This document shows positions 25,360 to 34,304 of a stretch of 39,768 nt of DNA, piece by piece. The DNA comes from Erysipelotrichales bacterium (GTDB lineage: Bacteria; Bacillota_I; Bacilli_A; RFN20; CAG-826), in the NCBI GenBank assembly GCA_022508525.1, contig JAFLVA010000003.1, positions 1 to 39,768 of the forward strand, in the 5' to 3' direction. The stretch's first letter is position 1. Every line of letters begins with the position of its first letter. The notes below the pieces were generated by a model that worked only from the letters and a program-made list of their open reading frames with translations, had not been told where the DNA came from and searched no databases. The position numbers and the translations under genes were made by a program.

Positions 25360-28300
25360 ATGCCATATTTTAACATAATTACTGAATCTAACGATGCTAC
25401 AGTTGTCGCAGAATATAAACCAGTAAAAGCAAAATCTAGTGTTTATCAAAGTGAAGCTGATTTAGAAAAAGAATTTATTAATTTACTGTGTCAACAATCT
25501 TATCACTATTTACCTATTCATAATGAAGAAGACTTAATAAAGAACTTAAGAATTCAATTAGAAAGTCTTAATGATTTTAAGTTTTCTGATAGTGAATGGA
25601 ATAGATTTTTTAAGCATAATATAGCTAATCAAAATAATGGAATAAAAGAAAAAACTAGAATCATCCAAGAAGATTATGTTCAAAATTTAAAAAGAGATGA
25701 TGGCGCCACTAAAAATATTAGACTTATTGATAAAAAGAATATTCACAACAATAAACTACAAGTTATAAATCAGTATGAAGTGGAAGGCAATCATAATAAT
25801 AGATATGATGTAACAATACTTGTTAATGGATTTCCATTAATACATATTGAACTTAAACGTAGAGGTGTTGCTATTAAAGAAGCATTTAATCAAATTAATA
25901 GATATCAACGTGATTCTTTTTGGGCAGGGTCTGGATTATTTGAATATGTCCAAATATTCGTCATTTCAAATGGTACAAATACTAAATATTATTCTAATTC
26001 AACTAGATATAATCATATTAAAGATAGTGGGTCTAAATCAAAGAAAGAAAAGACAAGTAATTCATTTGAGTTCACATCTTTTTGGGCAGATGCAAATAAT
26101 AAGATAATTCCTGATTTAATTGACTTTACAAAGACATTCTTTTCTAAACATACAATTTTAAATATTTTAACAAAGTATTGTGTGTTCACTGCAGAAGACA
26201 TGTTATTAGTTATGAGACCATATCAAATTGTTGCTACAGAAAGAATTTTAAATAGAATCGAGATTTCAAACAATTATAAAAAATATGGTACAACTGCAGC
26301 AGGTGGTTATATATGGCATACTACAGGAAGTGGTAAAACACTAACATCTTTTAAAACTGCAAGAATGGCTACTGAAATACCATATATTGATAAAGTATTA
26401 TTTGTCGTTGATAGAAAAGATTTGGACTATCAAACAATGCGTGAATACGATAGATTTGAAAGAGGTGCTGCTAACTCAAATAAAAGTACAGCAATTTTAA
26501 AAAAGCAATTTGAAGATAATAATGCAAAAATCATTATTACAACAATTCAAAAACTATCAGTATTTATTGAAAAAAACAAAGGCCATGAAGCTTTTATTAA
26601 ACATATTGTAATAATATTCGATGAATGTCATAGATCACAATTTGGTGATATGCATACTGCAATAGTAAAAAACTTTAAAAACTATCATATCTTTGGATTT
26701 ACTGGTACTCCAATATTTGTAGCTAATTCAGGATCATCTAAACATTATAATTTAAGAACTACTGAACAAGCGTTTGGAGATAAATTACACACCTATACGA
26801 TAGTAGATGCTATTAATGATAAAAACGTTTTGCCATTTAAAGTTGATTATATTAAAACAATCGATTTACCTGATGATATCGAAGATGAAGAAGTTTACGA
26901 TATAGATAGAGAGAATGTTTATAGTGATCCAAATAGAATAAAGCTAATTGTTGAATATATATTAAATAATTTTGACAAAAAAACTTATCGTAACAATAAG
27001 TATTTTAAACATTCTGTTATTAGAAATGTTAATGAAATTGTTTCATCTAAAGATAGACAAAGTATTGAAGAGAAAAAAGATTCAGCACATGTTAATGGAT
27101 TTAACTCAATTTTAGCGGTATCATCTATAGAAATGGCTAAAGTGTATTATAGCGAATTTAAAAAACAAATGAATGAGTCACCTAGTAAGTCCTTAAAAAT
27201 AGGACTTATATACTCTTATGCCACAAATGAAGAAGAGCAAGAAGAATTGCTTGGAGAAGAAAATAGTGATGATACATCTAATTTAGATAAATCATCTCGT
27301 GATTTTTTAGAAGAAGCTATTAAAGATTACAATTCTATGTTTGCAACAAATTATGATATATCAAGTGATAAATTTCAAAATTATTATAAAGATATTTCTT
27401 TAAGAATGAAAAACAAGGAATTAGATCTTTTAATTGTTGTTAATATGTTCCTTACAGGTTTTGATGCAACTACTTTAAATACTTTATGGGTTGATAAAAA
27501 TCTTAAAATGCATGGTTTAATTCAAGCATATTCTAGAACTAATCGTATCTTAAATTCTATTAAAACATTTGGTAATATTGTTTGCTTTAGAAATTTACAA
27601 AAGAAAACTGATGACGCAATTGCTTTATTTGGTGACAAAGATGCAGCAGGAATTGTTCTTTTAAAAGGCTTTAAAGACTACTATGAAGGATACGATGATG
27701 CTGATGGTAAACATCATAAGGGATATAAAGAACTTATGAGTGAACTAGAAGAAAAATATCCTTTGTCTGATGAAACTATAATTGGTGAGAAAAATCAAAG
27801 GCAATTTATTGCTTTGTTTGGAGCAATTCTTCGTATGCGTAATTTATTGTCTTCATTTGATGAATTTGACAGTAATGGATTAATTAATGAAAGAGATTTC
27901 CAAGACTATTGTGGTAGATATCTTGATTTAAAAGAAGAATGGAAGCATAAACAAGAAATACAAGAAGCAGAGAATATTAATGATGATGTAGTTTTTGAAA
28001 TTGAACTTTTAAAACAAATAGAAATAAACATAGATTATATATTAATGCTAGTTCAAAAATATCATGATAGTCATTTACAAGATAAAGAGGTACTGATAAA
28101 CATACAAAAAGCTATTGATTCATCACCTGAATTAAGAAGTAAAAAAGCTCTTATTGAAAACTTTATCAATGGAATTAACGAAATAGATGACGTTGTTTCA
28201 GAATGGCGTAGTTATGTCGCAGAAGAAAAAGAAAAGGAATTAAAATATATTATCGAAAGTGAAAATTTAAAAGAAAAAGAAACCAGGAAATTTATTTCAG

Positions 28301-28458
28301 ATAGTTTTGAATATGGAAGTGTTAAGATAACAGGGACTGACATTGATAAAATTATGCCACCTACTAGAAGATTTGATGGTGGTAATCATGATATTAAAAA
28401 GAAAGCAATCATTACTAAGATTCTTGCATTCTTTGAAAGATTCTTTGGTATAAGTTAA
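25360..28458 (+). CDS. hsdR: Type I restriction endonuclease subunit HsdR
   Basis: Motor and nuclease subunit, 1032 residues, full length. The N-terminal PD-(D/E)xK nuclease shows Asp150 (RYDVTILVNG) and Glu164-x-Lys166 (IELKR). The superfamily 2 helicase has Walker A TTGSGKT (GSGKT 323-327), DECH at 421-424, GFTGTP, and motif VI in QAYSRTNRI near residue 725. The C-terminal region is helical and binds M2S. It translocates DNA past the complex and cuts unmodified DNA far from the recognition site. TAGGAGGTG precedes the ATG, 11 nt after the silent hsdS part. All functional residues are present, so restriction should be active. Confidence 0.97.
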   Translation: MPYFNIITESNDATVVAEYKPVKAKSSVYQSEADLEKEFINLLCQQSYHYLPIHNEEDLIKNLRIQLESLNDFKFSDSEWNRFFKHNIANQNNGIKEKTRIIQEDYVQNLKRDDGATKNIRLIDKKNIHNNKLQVINQYEVEGNHNNRYDVTILVNGFPLIHIELKRRGVAIKEAFNQINRYQRDSFWAGSGLFEYVQIFVISNGTNTKYYSNSTRYNHIKDSGSKSKKEKTSNSFEFTSFWADANNKIIPDLIDFTKTFFSKHTILNILTKYCVFTAEDMLLVMRPYQIVATERILNRIEISNNYKKYGTTAAGGYIWHTTGSGKTLTSFKTARMATEIPYIDKVLFVVDRKDLDYQTMREYDRFERGAANSNKSTAILKKQFEDNNAKIIITTIQKLSVFIEKNKGHEAFIKHIVIIFDECHRSQFGDMHTAIVKNFKNYHIFGFTGTPIFVANSGSSKHYNLRTTEQAFGDKLHTYTIVDAINDKNVLPFKVDYIKTIDLPDDIEDEEVYDIDRENVYSDPNRIKLIVEYILNNFDKKTYRNNKYFKHSVIRNVNEIVSSKDRQSIEEKKDSAHVNGFNSILAVSSIEMAKVYYSEFKKQMNESPSKSLKIGLIYSYATNEEEQEELLGEENSDDTSNLDKSSRDFLEEAIKDYNSMFATNYDISSDKFQNYYKDISLRMKNKELDLLIVVNMFLTGFDATTLNTLWVDKNLKMHGLIQAYSRTNRILNSIKTFGNIVCFRNLQKKTDDAIALFGDKDAAGIVLLKGFKDYYEGYDDADGKHHKGYKELMSELEEKYPLSDETIIGEKNQRQFIALFGAILRMRNLLSSFDEFDSNGLINERDFQDYCGRYLDLKEEWKHKQEIQEAENINDDVVFEIELLKQIEINIDYILMLVQKYHDSHLQDKEVLINIQKAIDSSPELRSKKALIENFINGINEIDDVVSEWRSYVAEEKEKELKYIIESENLKEKETRKFISDSFEYGSVKITGTDIDKIMPPTRRFDGGNHDIKKKAIITKILAFFERFFGIS

Positions 28459-28762
28459 AAAATAAACGATATGCATGGATTCGTTCTTGTATGGTAACTT
28501 GTTCACGATACGTATTTTTGTATTTACTAAGTTCGTATTTTGTATTTAATTAGTATACTTCTATATATTTCGTTGTAATTACAGAGTTCGCTTGTGACAT
28601 AATAGTAGTTCACCTATTTATATAAATAATAAGCAAGTAATAGTTTTTACTAATCATATTACATCTATTTAATCAAAGCTTTGTGTTTTTGCGTATATAT
28701 TTTTTTAAAAGTGTTAAACTACATATGCTTGACAAACAAATTGTGCATATGATTAAATAAAG
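28459..28762 (+). promoter_or_regulatory. Intergenic region with a promoter inside an inverted repeat
   Basis: No gene is seen in these 300 bases. Near the end a consensus -35 TTGACA (28729-28734) sits between inverted arms CATATGC (28722-28728) and GCATATG (28745-28751). A weak -10 (TTAAAT, 28753-28758) follows. The arms would suit a dimeric repressor controlling the cassette at 28772. A loose direct repeat of CGTATTTT(T)GTATTTA is present at about 28510-28550. Confidence 0.45.
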
Positions 28763-28771
28763 GTGAGAAAA

Positions 28772-28975
28772 ATGAAAAAAAAGAAAATGAGAGGGCAAAG
28801 TAGTATGAGTGCTATTGAGTTAATGTTGAAAGACGCTATTGATGTAAATATGTCCGAAGAGGACAAGTCATCAATTAGGGCAATTAATTCGCAGGATGTT
28901 TTGGGGTATAATCATTTCAGTGTTTATACTACTTTAAAGGGTAAAAGAATTGGCAAGCATAAAAGAATCGTTTAA
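28772..28975 (+). CDS. Small basic protein of unknown function
   Basis: A 67-residue protein I do not recognise. The N-terminus is very basic (KKKKMRG), followed by a helix-prone segment SSMSAIELMLKDAIDVNMSEEDKSSIRAI and a basic end (KGKRIGKHKRIV). The ATG at 28772 has AGGTGAG 5-7 nt upstream; a GTG at 28763 would lie inside that ribosome site. The next gene begins inside its last codons in another frame, so the two are probably made together. Its charge would suit nucleic-acid binding, but no known fold is evident. Confidence 0.55.
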   Translation: MKKKKMRGQSSMSAIELMLKDAIDVNMSEEDKSSIRAINSQDVLGYNHFSVYTTLKGKRIGKHKRIV

Positions 28976-29696
28976 TGAAGTAAGTAATTTAATTGTAAAT
29001 CAAAAAGAAAATTTAAAGTCATATAAAAATATTGTGGATGTAATGGTTTCAAAGGGTATAATAGCTCAAAATCATGATAATACAGTTGAACCAATTCGAA
29101 AAAAATGTATTGAAGCAAATCGTATAATTCAAGACGCTTATATTGATTTATCAATGTTTTTTGATGAAATGAATGAGTTGGAATATAAAGAATTTTTAGA
29201 ATTGCAGCAACAAGCTCAAAAATTATCACTGGAATTAGAAGTAATAGAAAAACAGTTTTCAGATTTTTCAAATAAAGCATGGCGCTCTCTATTTCTAAAA
29301 AATCATGAAGAAACTCAAGCAGTTATTAGAGATCATCAAAATAAAATTGAAAAACATGATACTAGCTTTTTAGCGATTGTTTCTTTATTTATTACACTTG
29401 TTTCTATAGTTTTTGCAAATATCATTCAACTTGGAAAAGATTCAAATACTATAATTATAACTAATTTATCTATTTTGTTGGCTATGTCTGTTTTGTTTTT
29501 TATGATAAAAAATGTTCATGGAATATCATTTATGAAGTTTTTTTGTGATCCGATGAATTGGATAATATTATTAATGATTATTGGTTTCGCAGCAGCTATT
29601 ATTTTATTGGCAAAGAAATTCCCAAATGAACTTAATGAATCTAATAATTTAATATCTCCATCATTACCTGCAACATCATTAGATGGCTGTTCATAA
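28950..29696 (+). CDS. Coiled-coil membrane protein of unknown function
   Basis: A 248-residue protein, likely from TTG at 28950 with AAAGGG 8 nt upstream; no ATG is available near the start. Residues 1-140 are charged and helix-rich, probably coiled coil (for example EFLELQQQAQKLSLELEVIEKQFSDF). Three hydrophobic spans follow at about 142-162, 170-188 and 202-222, and a short Ser/Asn-rich tail. It overlaps the small basic gene by 26 nt and ends before a clear terminator, so the pair forms a two-gene unit just downstream of the type I R-M operon. I know of no family match. A membrane partner with a cytoplasmic coiled coil is seen in several phage-defence modules, but that is only context. Confidence 0.65.
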   Translation: MASIKESFNEVSNLIVNQKENLKSYKNIVDVMVSKGIIAQNHDNTVEPIRKKCIEANRIIQDAYIDLSMFFDEMNELEYKEFLELQQQAQKLSLELEVIEKQFSDFSNKAWRSLFLKNHEETQAVIRDHQNKIEKHDTSFLAIVSLFITLVSIVFANIIQLGKDSNTIIITNLSILLAMSVLFFMIKNVHGISFMKFFCDPMNWIILLMIIGFAAAIILLAKKFPNELNESNNLISPSLPATSLDGCS

Positions 29697-29698
29697 TT

Positions 29699-29723
29699 GC
29701 CAATCAAAAGATTGGCTTTTTTT
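29699..29723 (+). terminator. Terminator of the two-gene cassette
   Basis: Perfect stem GCCAATC/GATTGGC with an AAAA loop and seven T, 2 nt after the stop. Confidence 0.92.
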
Positions 29724-29790
29724 ATAGCCTAAAAAAATAAGATTGAATTTATTATTTTAAGCTTTATACTTTAAGTTGGTGGTGGTTGAA

Positions 29791-30687
29791 ATGAAAGATA
29801 AAAGATCAACAATGGCAAAACTTGTTGAGTTTTACCTTAAACATTTTAATTATCACAAGCGATATGATTTTGAAGAAAATCTTAGACAACTTGAAAAGAT
29901 TAAATTAAGTGGTGAAAAGGAATATCATTTACCTAAAAGATTTGCGCGCAATGTTAATTGCTTTACGTACGCAAATGTTAAAACATATGTATTTAATGGT
30001 AAAACCAAAAGTAATACTTTGATTATATATTTGTATGGTGGAGGATTCTTTAATCGTCCAGTTAAATATCAATTTAAAATGATAAAAAGAATAATTAAAA
30101 AGACAAATGCTTGTGTAATTATGCCTTTATATCCATTATTACCTTTCCATACATTTGGAGATTGCTATGATAAATTAGTGGATTTATATGAAATAATTCT
30201 TGAAAATAATGTAGGTAAAAATATTATATTTATGGGCGACTCATCTGGTGCAACACTTACATGTGGACTTTGTGAATATTTTATTGAGCATAATATAAAA
30301 ATGCCTAATAAAATTATTTTACTTTCTCCTGCAGCTGATTTGAGTATGACTAATCCTGATATAGAAGAATATCAAAAGAAAGATCCAATGTCTTGGACTC
30401 CGCTTATAAAAGCATGGGGACTTTATTGGGCTGGTTCTGAAGATAATTTATATAACCATCTTGTAAGTCCATTATATGGAGATGTGAAAGAATTTCCTAC
30501 AACTTATATATATCTTGGAACGAATGATATATTATATCCTGATGCAATGTTATTTATTGATAAATTAAAAGAAAATGATGTAGAAGTGCATGTTAATATT
30601 GGAGAAAACTTAGGTCATGTATGGCCTGCTCACCCTATTCCTGAAGCTAAAAAAGCAATAGAAGAGATATCAAATATTATTATATAG
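29791..30687 (+). CDS. Alpha/beta hydrolase, HSL-type esterase/acetylhydrolase
   Basis: Cytoplasmic esterase-like protein, 298 residues, of the alpha/beta hydrolase 3 (hormone-sensitive lipase) group. The oxyanion motif is YGGGFF near residue 87 (usual HGGG, here Tyr replaces His), nucleophile Ser in GDSSGA near 155, acid Asp in TNDILYPDA and base His in LGHVWPAH. No signal peptide. ATG at 29791 after GGTGGTGG is preferred to a TTG 15 nt earlier. Substrate unknown; the family removes acyl groups from small esters. Confidence 0.85.
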   Translation: MKDKRSTMAKLVEFYLKHFNYHKRYDFEENLRQLEKIKLSGEKEYHLPKRFARNVNCFTYANVKTYVFNGKTKSNTLIIYLYGGGFFNRPVKYQFKMIKRIIKKTNACVIMPLYPLLPFHTFGDCYDKLVDLYEIILENNVGKNIIFMGDSSGATLTCGLCEYFIEHNIKMPNKIILLSPAADLSMTNPDIEEYQKKDPMSWTPLIKAWGLYWAGSEDNLYNHLVSPLYGDVKEFPTTYIYLGTNDILYPDAMLFIDKLKENDVEVHVNIGENLGHVWPAHPIPEAKKAIEEISNIII

Positions 30688-30713
30688 TGAGATAGACTGA
30701 TCTCACTTTTTTT
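30687..30713 (+). terminator. Terminator of the hydrolase gene
   Basis: Stem GTGAGAT/ATCTCAC overlapping the TAG stop, 6-nt loop, seven T. Confidence 0.88.
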
Positions 30714-30714
30714 A

Positions 30715-30744
30715 ATTAAAAACCCACTATATTGAAATAGTGGG
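30715..30744 (-). terminator. Terminator of trkA-trkH
   Basis: On the minus strand CCCACTAT pairs with ATAGTGGG around a 6-nt loop, followed by TTTTTAATT. It faces the hydrolase terminator in a convergent gap. Confidence 0.85.
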
Positions 30745-30750
30745 CTTATA

Positions 30751-32238
30751 TTATCTAGTTTTCCAAGTTTTGTAATTAAATAATGCAAGCATTGGGAATA
30801 ATTCTAATCTACCAGTAATCATTGTGATAGATAAAACAAATTTAGAGAAAGATGAGAAACTAGAGAAGTTTCCAGCAGGGCCAACTATATTACCTAAACC
30901 CGGTCCAATATTACTTATACAACTTAATGATGCTGTAAAATTAGTAACTAAATCTTTTCCATCAAAAGATATTAGCATCGTACTTACAAATAAGATAATC
31001 ATATATAAAACAAAGAAACTTTCAGCACCTTGTACAACATCTTCTTCAATAACTGCTCCACTATCTTTAAGTGGTACAACTTTACGAGGTGAAATCATTT
31101 GTTTTATTTTTCTTATTGCTGATTTACATAAAATATTAATACGGGATAATTTAATTCCACCACCTGTTGATCCAGCACAAGGACCAGTAAGCATTAAGAA
31201 GATAATTACCATAAAGCAAATTGTCGACCAAGTAGTATTAGCGCCTGCAGCATAATCAGTAGTAGAATATCCAGTTGTGGATATAATAGATGCTACTTGG
31301 AAAAATGAATGTCTAAATCGCTCCTCAAATGTTCCATAAATGCCATTTGTAGTTAATGAGATTACAATAATAACGATACTTATTATAACAATTGAAAGAT
31401 ATAAACGTAATTCTTCGTTCTTAAATACACCTTTTATCTTTCCAATTAAAATCATATAAAACAACGAGAAATTAATTCCAAATAGGAGCATAAATGTTGC
31501 AATTACGTATTGCGAGTATGGAGCGTAACTTGCTATACCATCATTAAGAACAGCAAATCCTCCTGTACCAGCTGTACCTAATGTTAAAGTAATACTTGAG
31601 AATAAATCCATTTTTTTATCAGGACCTAAGACCAAAAACAAGAATTCAATAACTGTTAAGGCAACGTATATCAAATATAAAATTCTAGCTGTAACTGAAA
31701 TTTTAGAAGTAAGTTTACCAACTTGAGGACCAGGAGATTCAGCACGTAAAATATGCATGTTTGAGCCTTCTTTATTATCAGGTAGTATTGCCAAAATAAA
31801 GACAATAACACCCATTCCACCAATCCAGTGGGAGAAAGAACGCCAGAATAAAATACTATGTGGCATTATTTCAACATCAGTTAAGATTGTTGCACCAGTT
31901 GTAGTAAAGCCAGAACACATTTCGAAAAATGCATCAAAGAAATTAGGGACATGTCTACTAACGATAAGTGGAATACAACCAACAAGGGACATAAACACCC
32001 AAGATAAGGTAACTATAATAAATGATTCACGCGGTAAAATTGTATGACTCTTGGCTTTTTTAATATTTAATAATAAACCAATTACAAAAGATACAATAGC
32101 TGTTGCACCAAAGGCAAGTATTGTAGTGTTAAATGGTTCTTTGTATATGATTGCAACAATAAGCGGAAAAATCATTAAAATAGCTTCAACTTGAAGTATT
32201 CTTCCGATTGTATTAAAAATATTTCGATAGTTATTCAT
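30751..32238 (-). CDS. trkH: Potassium uptake protein TrkH (channel subunit)
   Basis: K+-translocating membrane subunit of the Trk/Ktr superfamily, 495 residues. Four pore-loop filter segments are visible: GFTTTGAT, LGTAGTGGFAV, STTGYSTTD and NIGPGLGNI, with the conserved TGPCAGSTGGGIK and SHWIGGMGVIVF segments. It is gated by the cytosolic TrkA ring made by the upstream gene, which ends 4 nt before this start. Only one weak GG-containing ribosome site is seen, consistent with coupling to trkA. Confidence 0.94.
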   Translation of the reverse strand: MNNYRNIFNTIGRILQVEAILMIFPLIVAIIYKEPFNTTILAFGATAIVSFVIGLLLNIKKAKSHTILPRESFIIVTLSWVFMSLVGCIPLIVSRHVPNFFDAFFEMCSGFTTTGATILTDVEIMPHSILFWRSFSHWIGGMGVIVFILAILPDNKEGSNMHILRAESPGPQVGKLTSKISVTARILYLIYVALTVIEFLFLVLGPDKKMDLFSSITLTLGTAGTGGFAVLNDGIASYAPYSQYVIATFMLLFGINFSLFYMILIGKIKGVFKNEELRLYLSIVIISIVIIVISLTTNGIYGTFEERFRHSFFQVASIISTTGYSTTDYAAGANTTWSTICFMVIIFLMLTGPCAGSTGGGIKLSRINILCKSAIRKIKQMISPRKVVPLKDSGAVIEEDVVQGAESFFVLYMIILFVSTMLISFDGKDLVTNFTASLSCISNIGPGLGNIVGPAGNFSSFSSFSKFVLSITMITGRLELFPMLALFNYKTWKTR

Positions 32239-32242
32239 ATTT

Positions 32243-33595
32243 TTAACCTACGATTTCTGCTAAATCTTCTAAAAGTGAATCAGTAGTGATGACAATAACA
32301 CTATCATCAATTTGAATAGATGTATTTCCATCAGGAATAATTACTTCGTTTCCACGAATAATTCCCGCAATAATAATATTTGGTTTAAGTTTTAAATTTT
32401 TAAGTGGAACATCAACAATCTTACCTTTTTTCTTGACGTTAAATTCTAATGCTTCAACTTTTTGATCAACGAGTTTATATAATGTTTTAACATTACTACC
32501 ACGCTTATTTGCTTTAGCACGAATATAAGATAATACTTGGTTTGCAATAATTTCTTGAGGTGAAAAGACACTGGCCATGCCAATGGTTTCCATCATACTA
32601 TTTAAGTTAGGATTATTGACTTTTGTAATGATTTTTTTAGCATTACGTTTTTGGGCAAACATAGAAATAATAATGTTTTCTTCATCAACACCAGTTAGAG
32701 CTAGAAATGCGTCGATGTTTTCAATACCTTCAGACTCTAGAATACTTTGATCTGTTCCATCGCCTTCGATAATTTCAACATGAGAAAAACTTTCTGCTAA
32801 CGATCTACAAGTCTCATGGTCATGTTCAATAAGTTTAATATTATATTTGTTTTTAGCCACTAATTGGCAGAAATAATAGGCAATACGACCTCCACCAATC
32901 ATTAAAATGGAACGTAATTTTTCCATTTTACTTGTTTTTTGGAAGAATCTATATAAATCTTGGTGTGAGGCAGCAATATAAATTTTATCATTAGCTTTAA
33001 GCATAAAATTACCGACAGGGATAATAACATCATCACCACGAACAACCGCACACACAAGCATTTTAATTTTAACTTTGTTAGCAAGTTCAATTAAAGTTGT
33101 ATCACTTAAGATGCTATTTGCTTCAACACGTAGTTCTACTAATTCCATTCTGCCATTTGCAAATGTTTCAACATTTAATGCGCCAGGTAGGGCTAAGTTA
33201 CGTGCGATAGCTTTAGCAGCTTCATATTCAGGATTAATAGACATTGATAATCCTAAATCTTCTTTCATAAATTGTAGTTGTTTCAAATATTGAGGATTAC
33301 GAACACGTGCAATGGTGTCATCAGCGCCTAATTTATGTGCAAGAAGACAAGATAAAAGATTTACTTCATCACTAGAAGTAACTGCAATTACTAGATCAGC
33401 ACTTTGAACACCAGCTTCTTTTTGAATTTCTAAGCTAGCACCATTACCAACCATACCCATGACATCATAAGAATCTATCAATTGGTTTACGATTTTTGCA
33501 TTACTATCAATAATTGTAATGTCGTGTCCTTCTTTAGAAGCACTACGAACGATTGATTGACCAATTTTACCTGCTCCAATAACGAATATTTTCAT
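32243..33595 (-). CDS. trkA: Potassium uptake regulator TrkA (two RCK domains)
   Basis: Cytosolic nucleotide-binding gating subunit, 450 residues, with two tandem RCK_N-RCK_C units. The first Rossmann motif is VIGAGKIGQSI (5-15), the second is MIGGGRIAYYFCQ near residue 231, each with its acidic ribose-binding residue downstream (IIDSN; LIEHD). The C-terminal halves have the usual DDVIIPVGNF and NEVIIPDGNTSI beta-motifs. Full-length double-RCK form as in TrkA, rather than the single-RCK KtrA. First gene of the trkA-trkH operon. Confidence 0.95.
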   Translation of the reverse strand: MKIFVIGAGKIGQSIVRSASKEGHDITIIDSNAKIVNQLIDSYDVMGMVGNGASLEIQKEAGVQSADLVIAVTSSDEVNLLSCLLAHKLGADDTIARVRNPQYLKQLQFMKEDLGLSMSINPEYEAAKAIARNLALPGALNVETFANGRMELVELRVEANSILSDTTLIELANKVKIKMLVCAVVRGDDVIIPVGNFMLKANDKIYIAASHQDLYRFFQKTSKMEKLRSILMIGGGRIAYYFCQLVAKNKYNIKLIEHDHETCRSLAESFSHVEIIEGDGTDQSILESEGIENIDAFLALTGVDEENIIISMFAQKRNAKKIITKVNNPNLNSMMETIGMASVFSPQEIIANQVLSYIRAKANKRGSNVKTLYKLVDQKVEALEFNVKKKGKIVDVPLKNLKLKPNIIIAGIIRGNEVIIPDGNTSIQIDDSVIVITTDSLLEDLAEIVG

Positions 33596-33616
33596 AACTG
33601 TTGACCTCGCTATTTA

Positions 33617-33640
33617 AAACTAAATATACATATTTAGTTT
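33617..33640 (-). promoter_or_regulatory. Perfect 11-bp inverted repeat in the trkA leader
   Basis: Arms AAACTAAATAT and ATATTTAGTTT with a 2-bp centre, beginning 6 nt downstream of the predicted trkA -10, so it covers the transcription start. It may be a repressor site or an RNA hairpin before the ribosome site (GCGAGGT). A similar element lies at 35883-35904. Confidence 0.55.
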
Positions 33641-33645
33641 ACCGT

Positions 33646-33673
33646 GTAATATTCTAACAAAAAAGAGCAACAA
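33646..33673 (-). promoter_or_regulatory. Promoter of trkA-trkH
   Basis: Minus strand: -35 TTGTTG (33668-33673), 16-nt spacer, -10 TATTAC (33646-33651). Confidence 0.5.
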
Positions 33674-33775
33674 AAGAAACAATAAATATATGTTATTCTA
33701 GTAGTTATATAAATTCACATTGTTTTTAATATATAATTTATTTAGAATTCAATATGTTTTTTGGAGGTGGCATTT

Positions 33776-34261
33776 ATGGAAATATGGGATGCTTATAATG
33801 AGCGCTTTGAAAAAATCGAAAATAAAGAACTTATTCGTGGAGAAAAAATACCAGATGGTTTATTTCATCTAGTATGCGATATAATTGTAAGACATGTTGA
33901 TGGCACTTATTTATTAATGCAAAGAGATCTTCGAAAACATTATGGTGGAATGTGGGAAGCTACTGCTGGTGGATCAGCATTAAAAAATGAATCACCTTTA
34001 GAGTGTGCAAGAAGAGAACTTTATGAAGAAACAGGTATTATTTCATTAGACTTAATTGAAGTTGGAAAAGTTATTGAACCAAAAAATCATTCTATATATG
34101 TAGAATATTTATGCGTTACTGATTGGAAAAAAGAAAATATTATATTACAAGATGGAGAGACTATGGCTTATAAATGGGTGAGCAAAGAAGAACTCATTAA
34201 TATGCATAAATCGGAACTTGTGACAGAGAGAATGCAAAAATTTATTGAAGAATTAAAATAG
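33776..34261 (+). CDS. NUDIX hydrolase
   Basis: Pyrophosphohydrolase of 161 residues. The NUDIX box is complete: GGSALKNESPLECARRELYEETGI fits G-x5-E-x7-R-E-U-x-E-E-x-G-U, with the metal-binding REx2EE near residues 82-87. The N-terminal MEIWDAYNERFEKI resembles the isopentenyl-diphosphate isomerase-like subgroup, but the substrate is not clear. ATG at 33776 has GGAGGTGG 6 nt upstream; the TTG 15 nt earlier is rejected. TATAAT at 33732-33737 may be its -10. Confidence 0.9.
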   Translation: MEIWDAYNERFEKIENKELIRGEKIPDGLFHLVCDIIVRHVDGTYLLMQRDLRKHYGGMWEATAGGSALKNESPLECARRELYEETGIISLDLIEVGKVIEPKNHSIYVEYLCVTDWKKENIILQDGETMAYKWVSKEELINMHKSELVTERMQKFIEELK

Positions 34262-34274
34262 ATATTTGTATATT

Positions 34275-34302
34275 AAAACAGCAGTTTAAACTGCCGTTTT
34301 AA
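34275..34302 (+). terminator. Bidirectional terminator between NUDIX and phosphodiesterase genes
   Basis: Stem AAAAC-GCAGTT / AACTGC-GTTTT with one A-C mismatch, T-rich on both sides, lying between two convergent stops. Confidence 0.75.
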
Positions 34303-34304
34303 CT

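Noticed and set aside
28297-28506. Minus-strand frame over the end of hsdR
   Set aside because: Overlaps a clear gene and shows no protein features.
21424-29723. Genomic island integrated at tRNA-Leu
   Set aside because: No integrase is present and I found no repeat of the tRNA 3' end near 29700.
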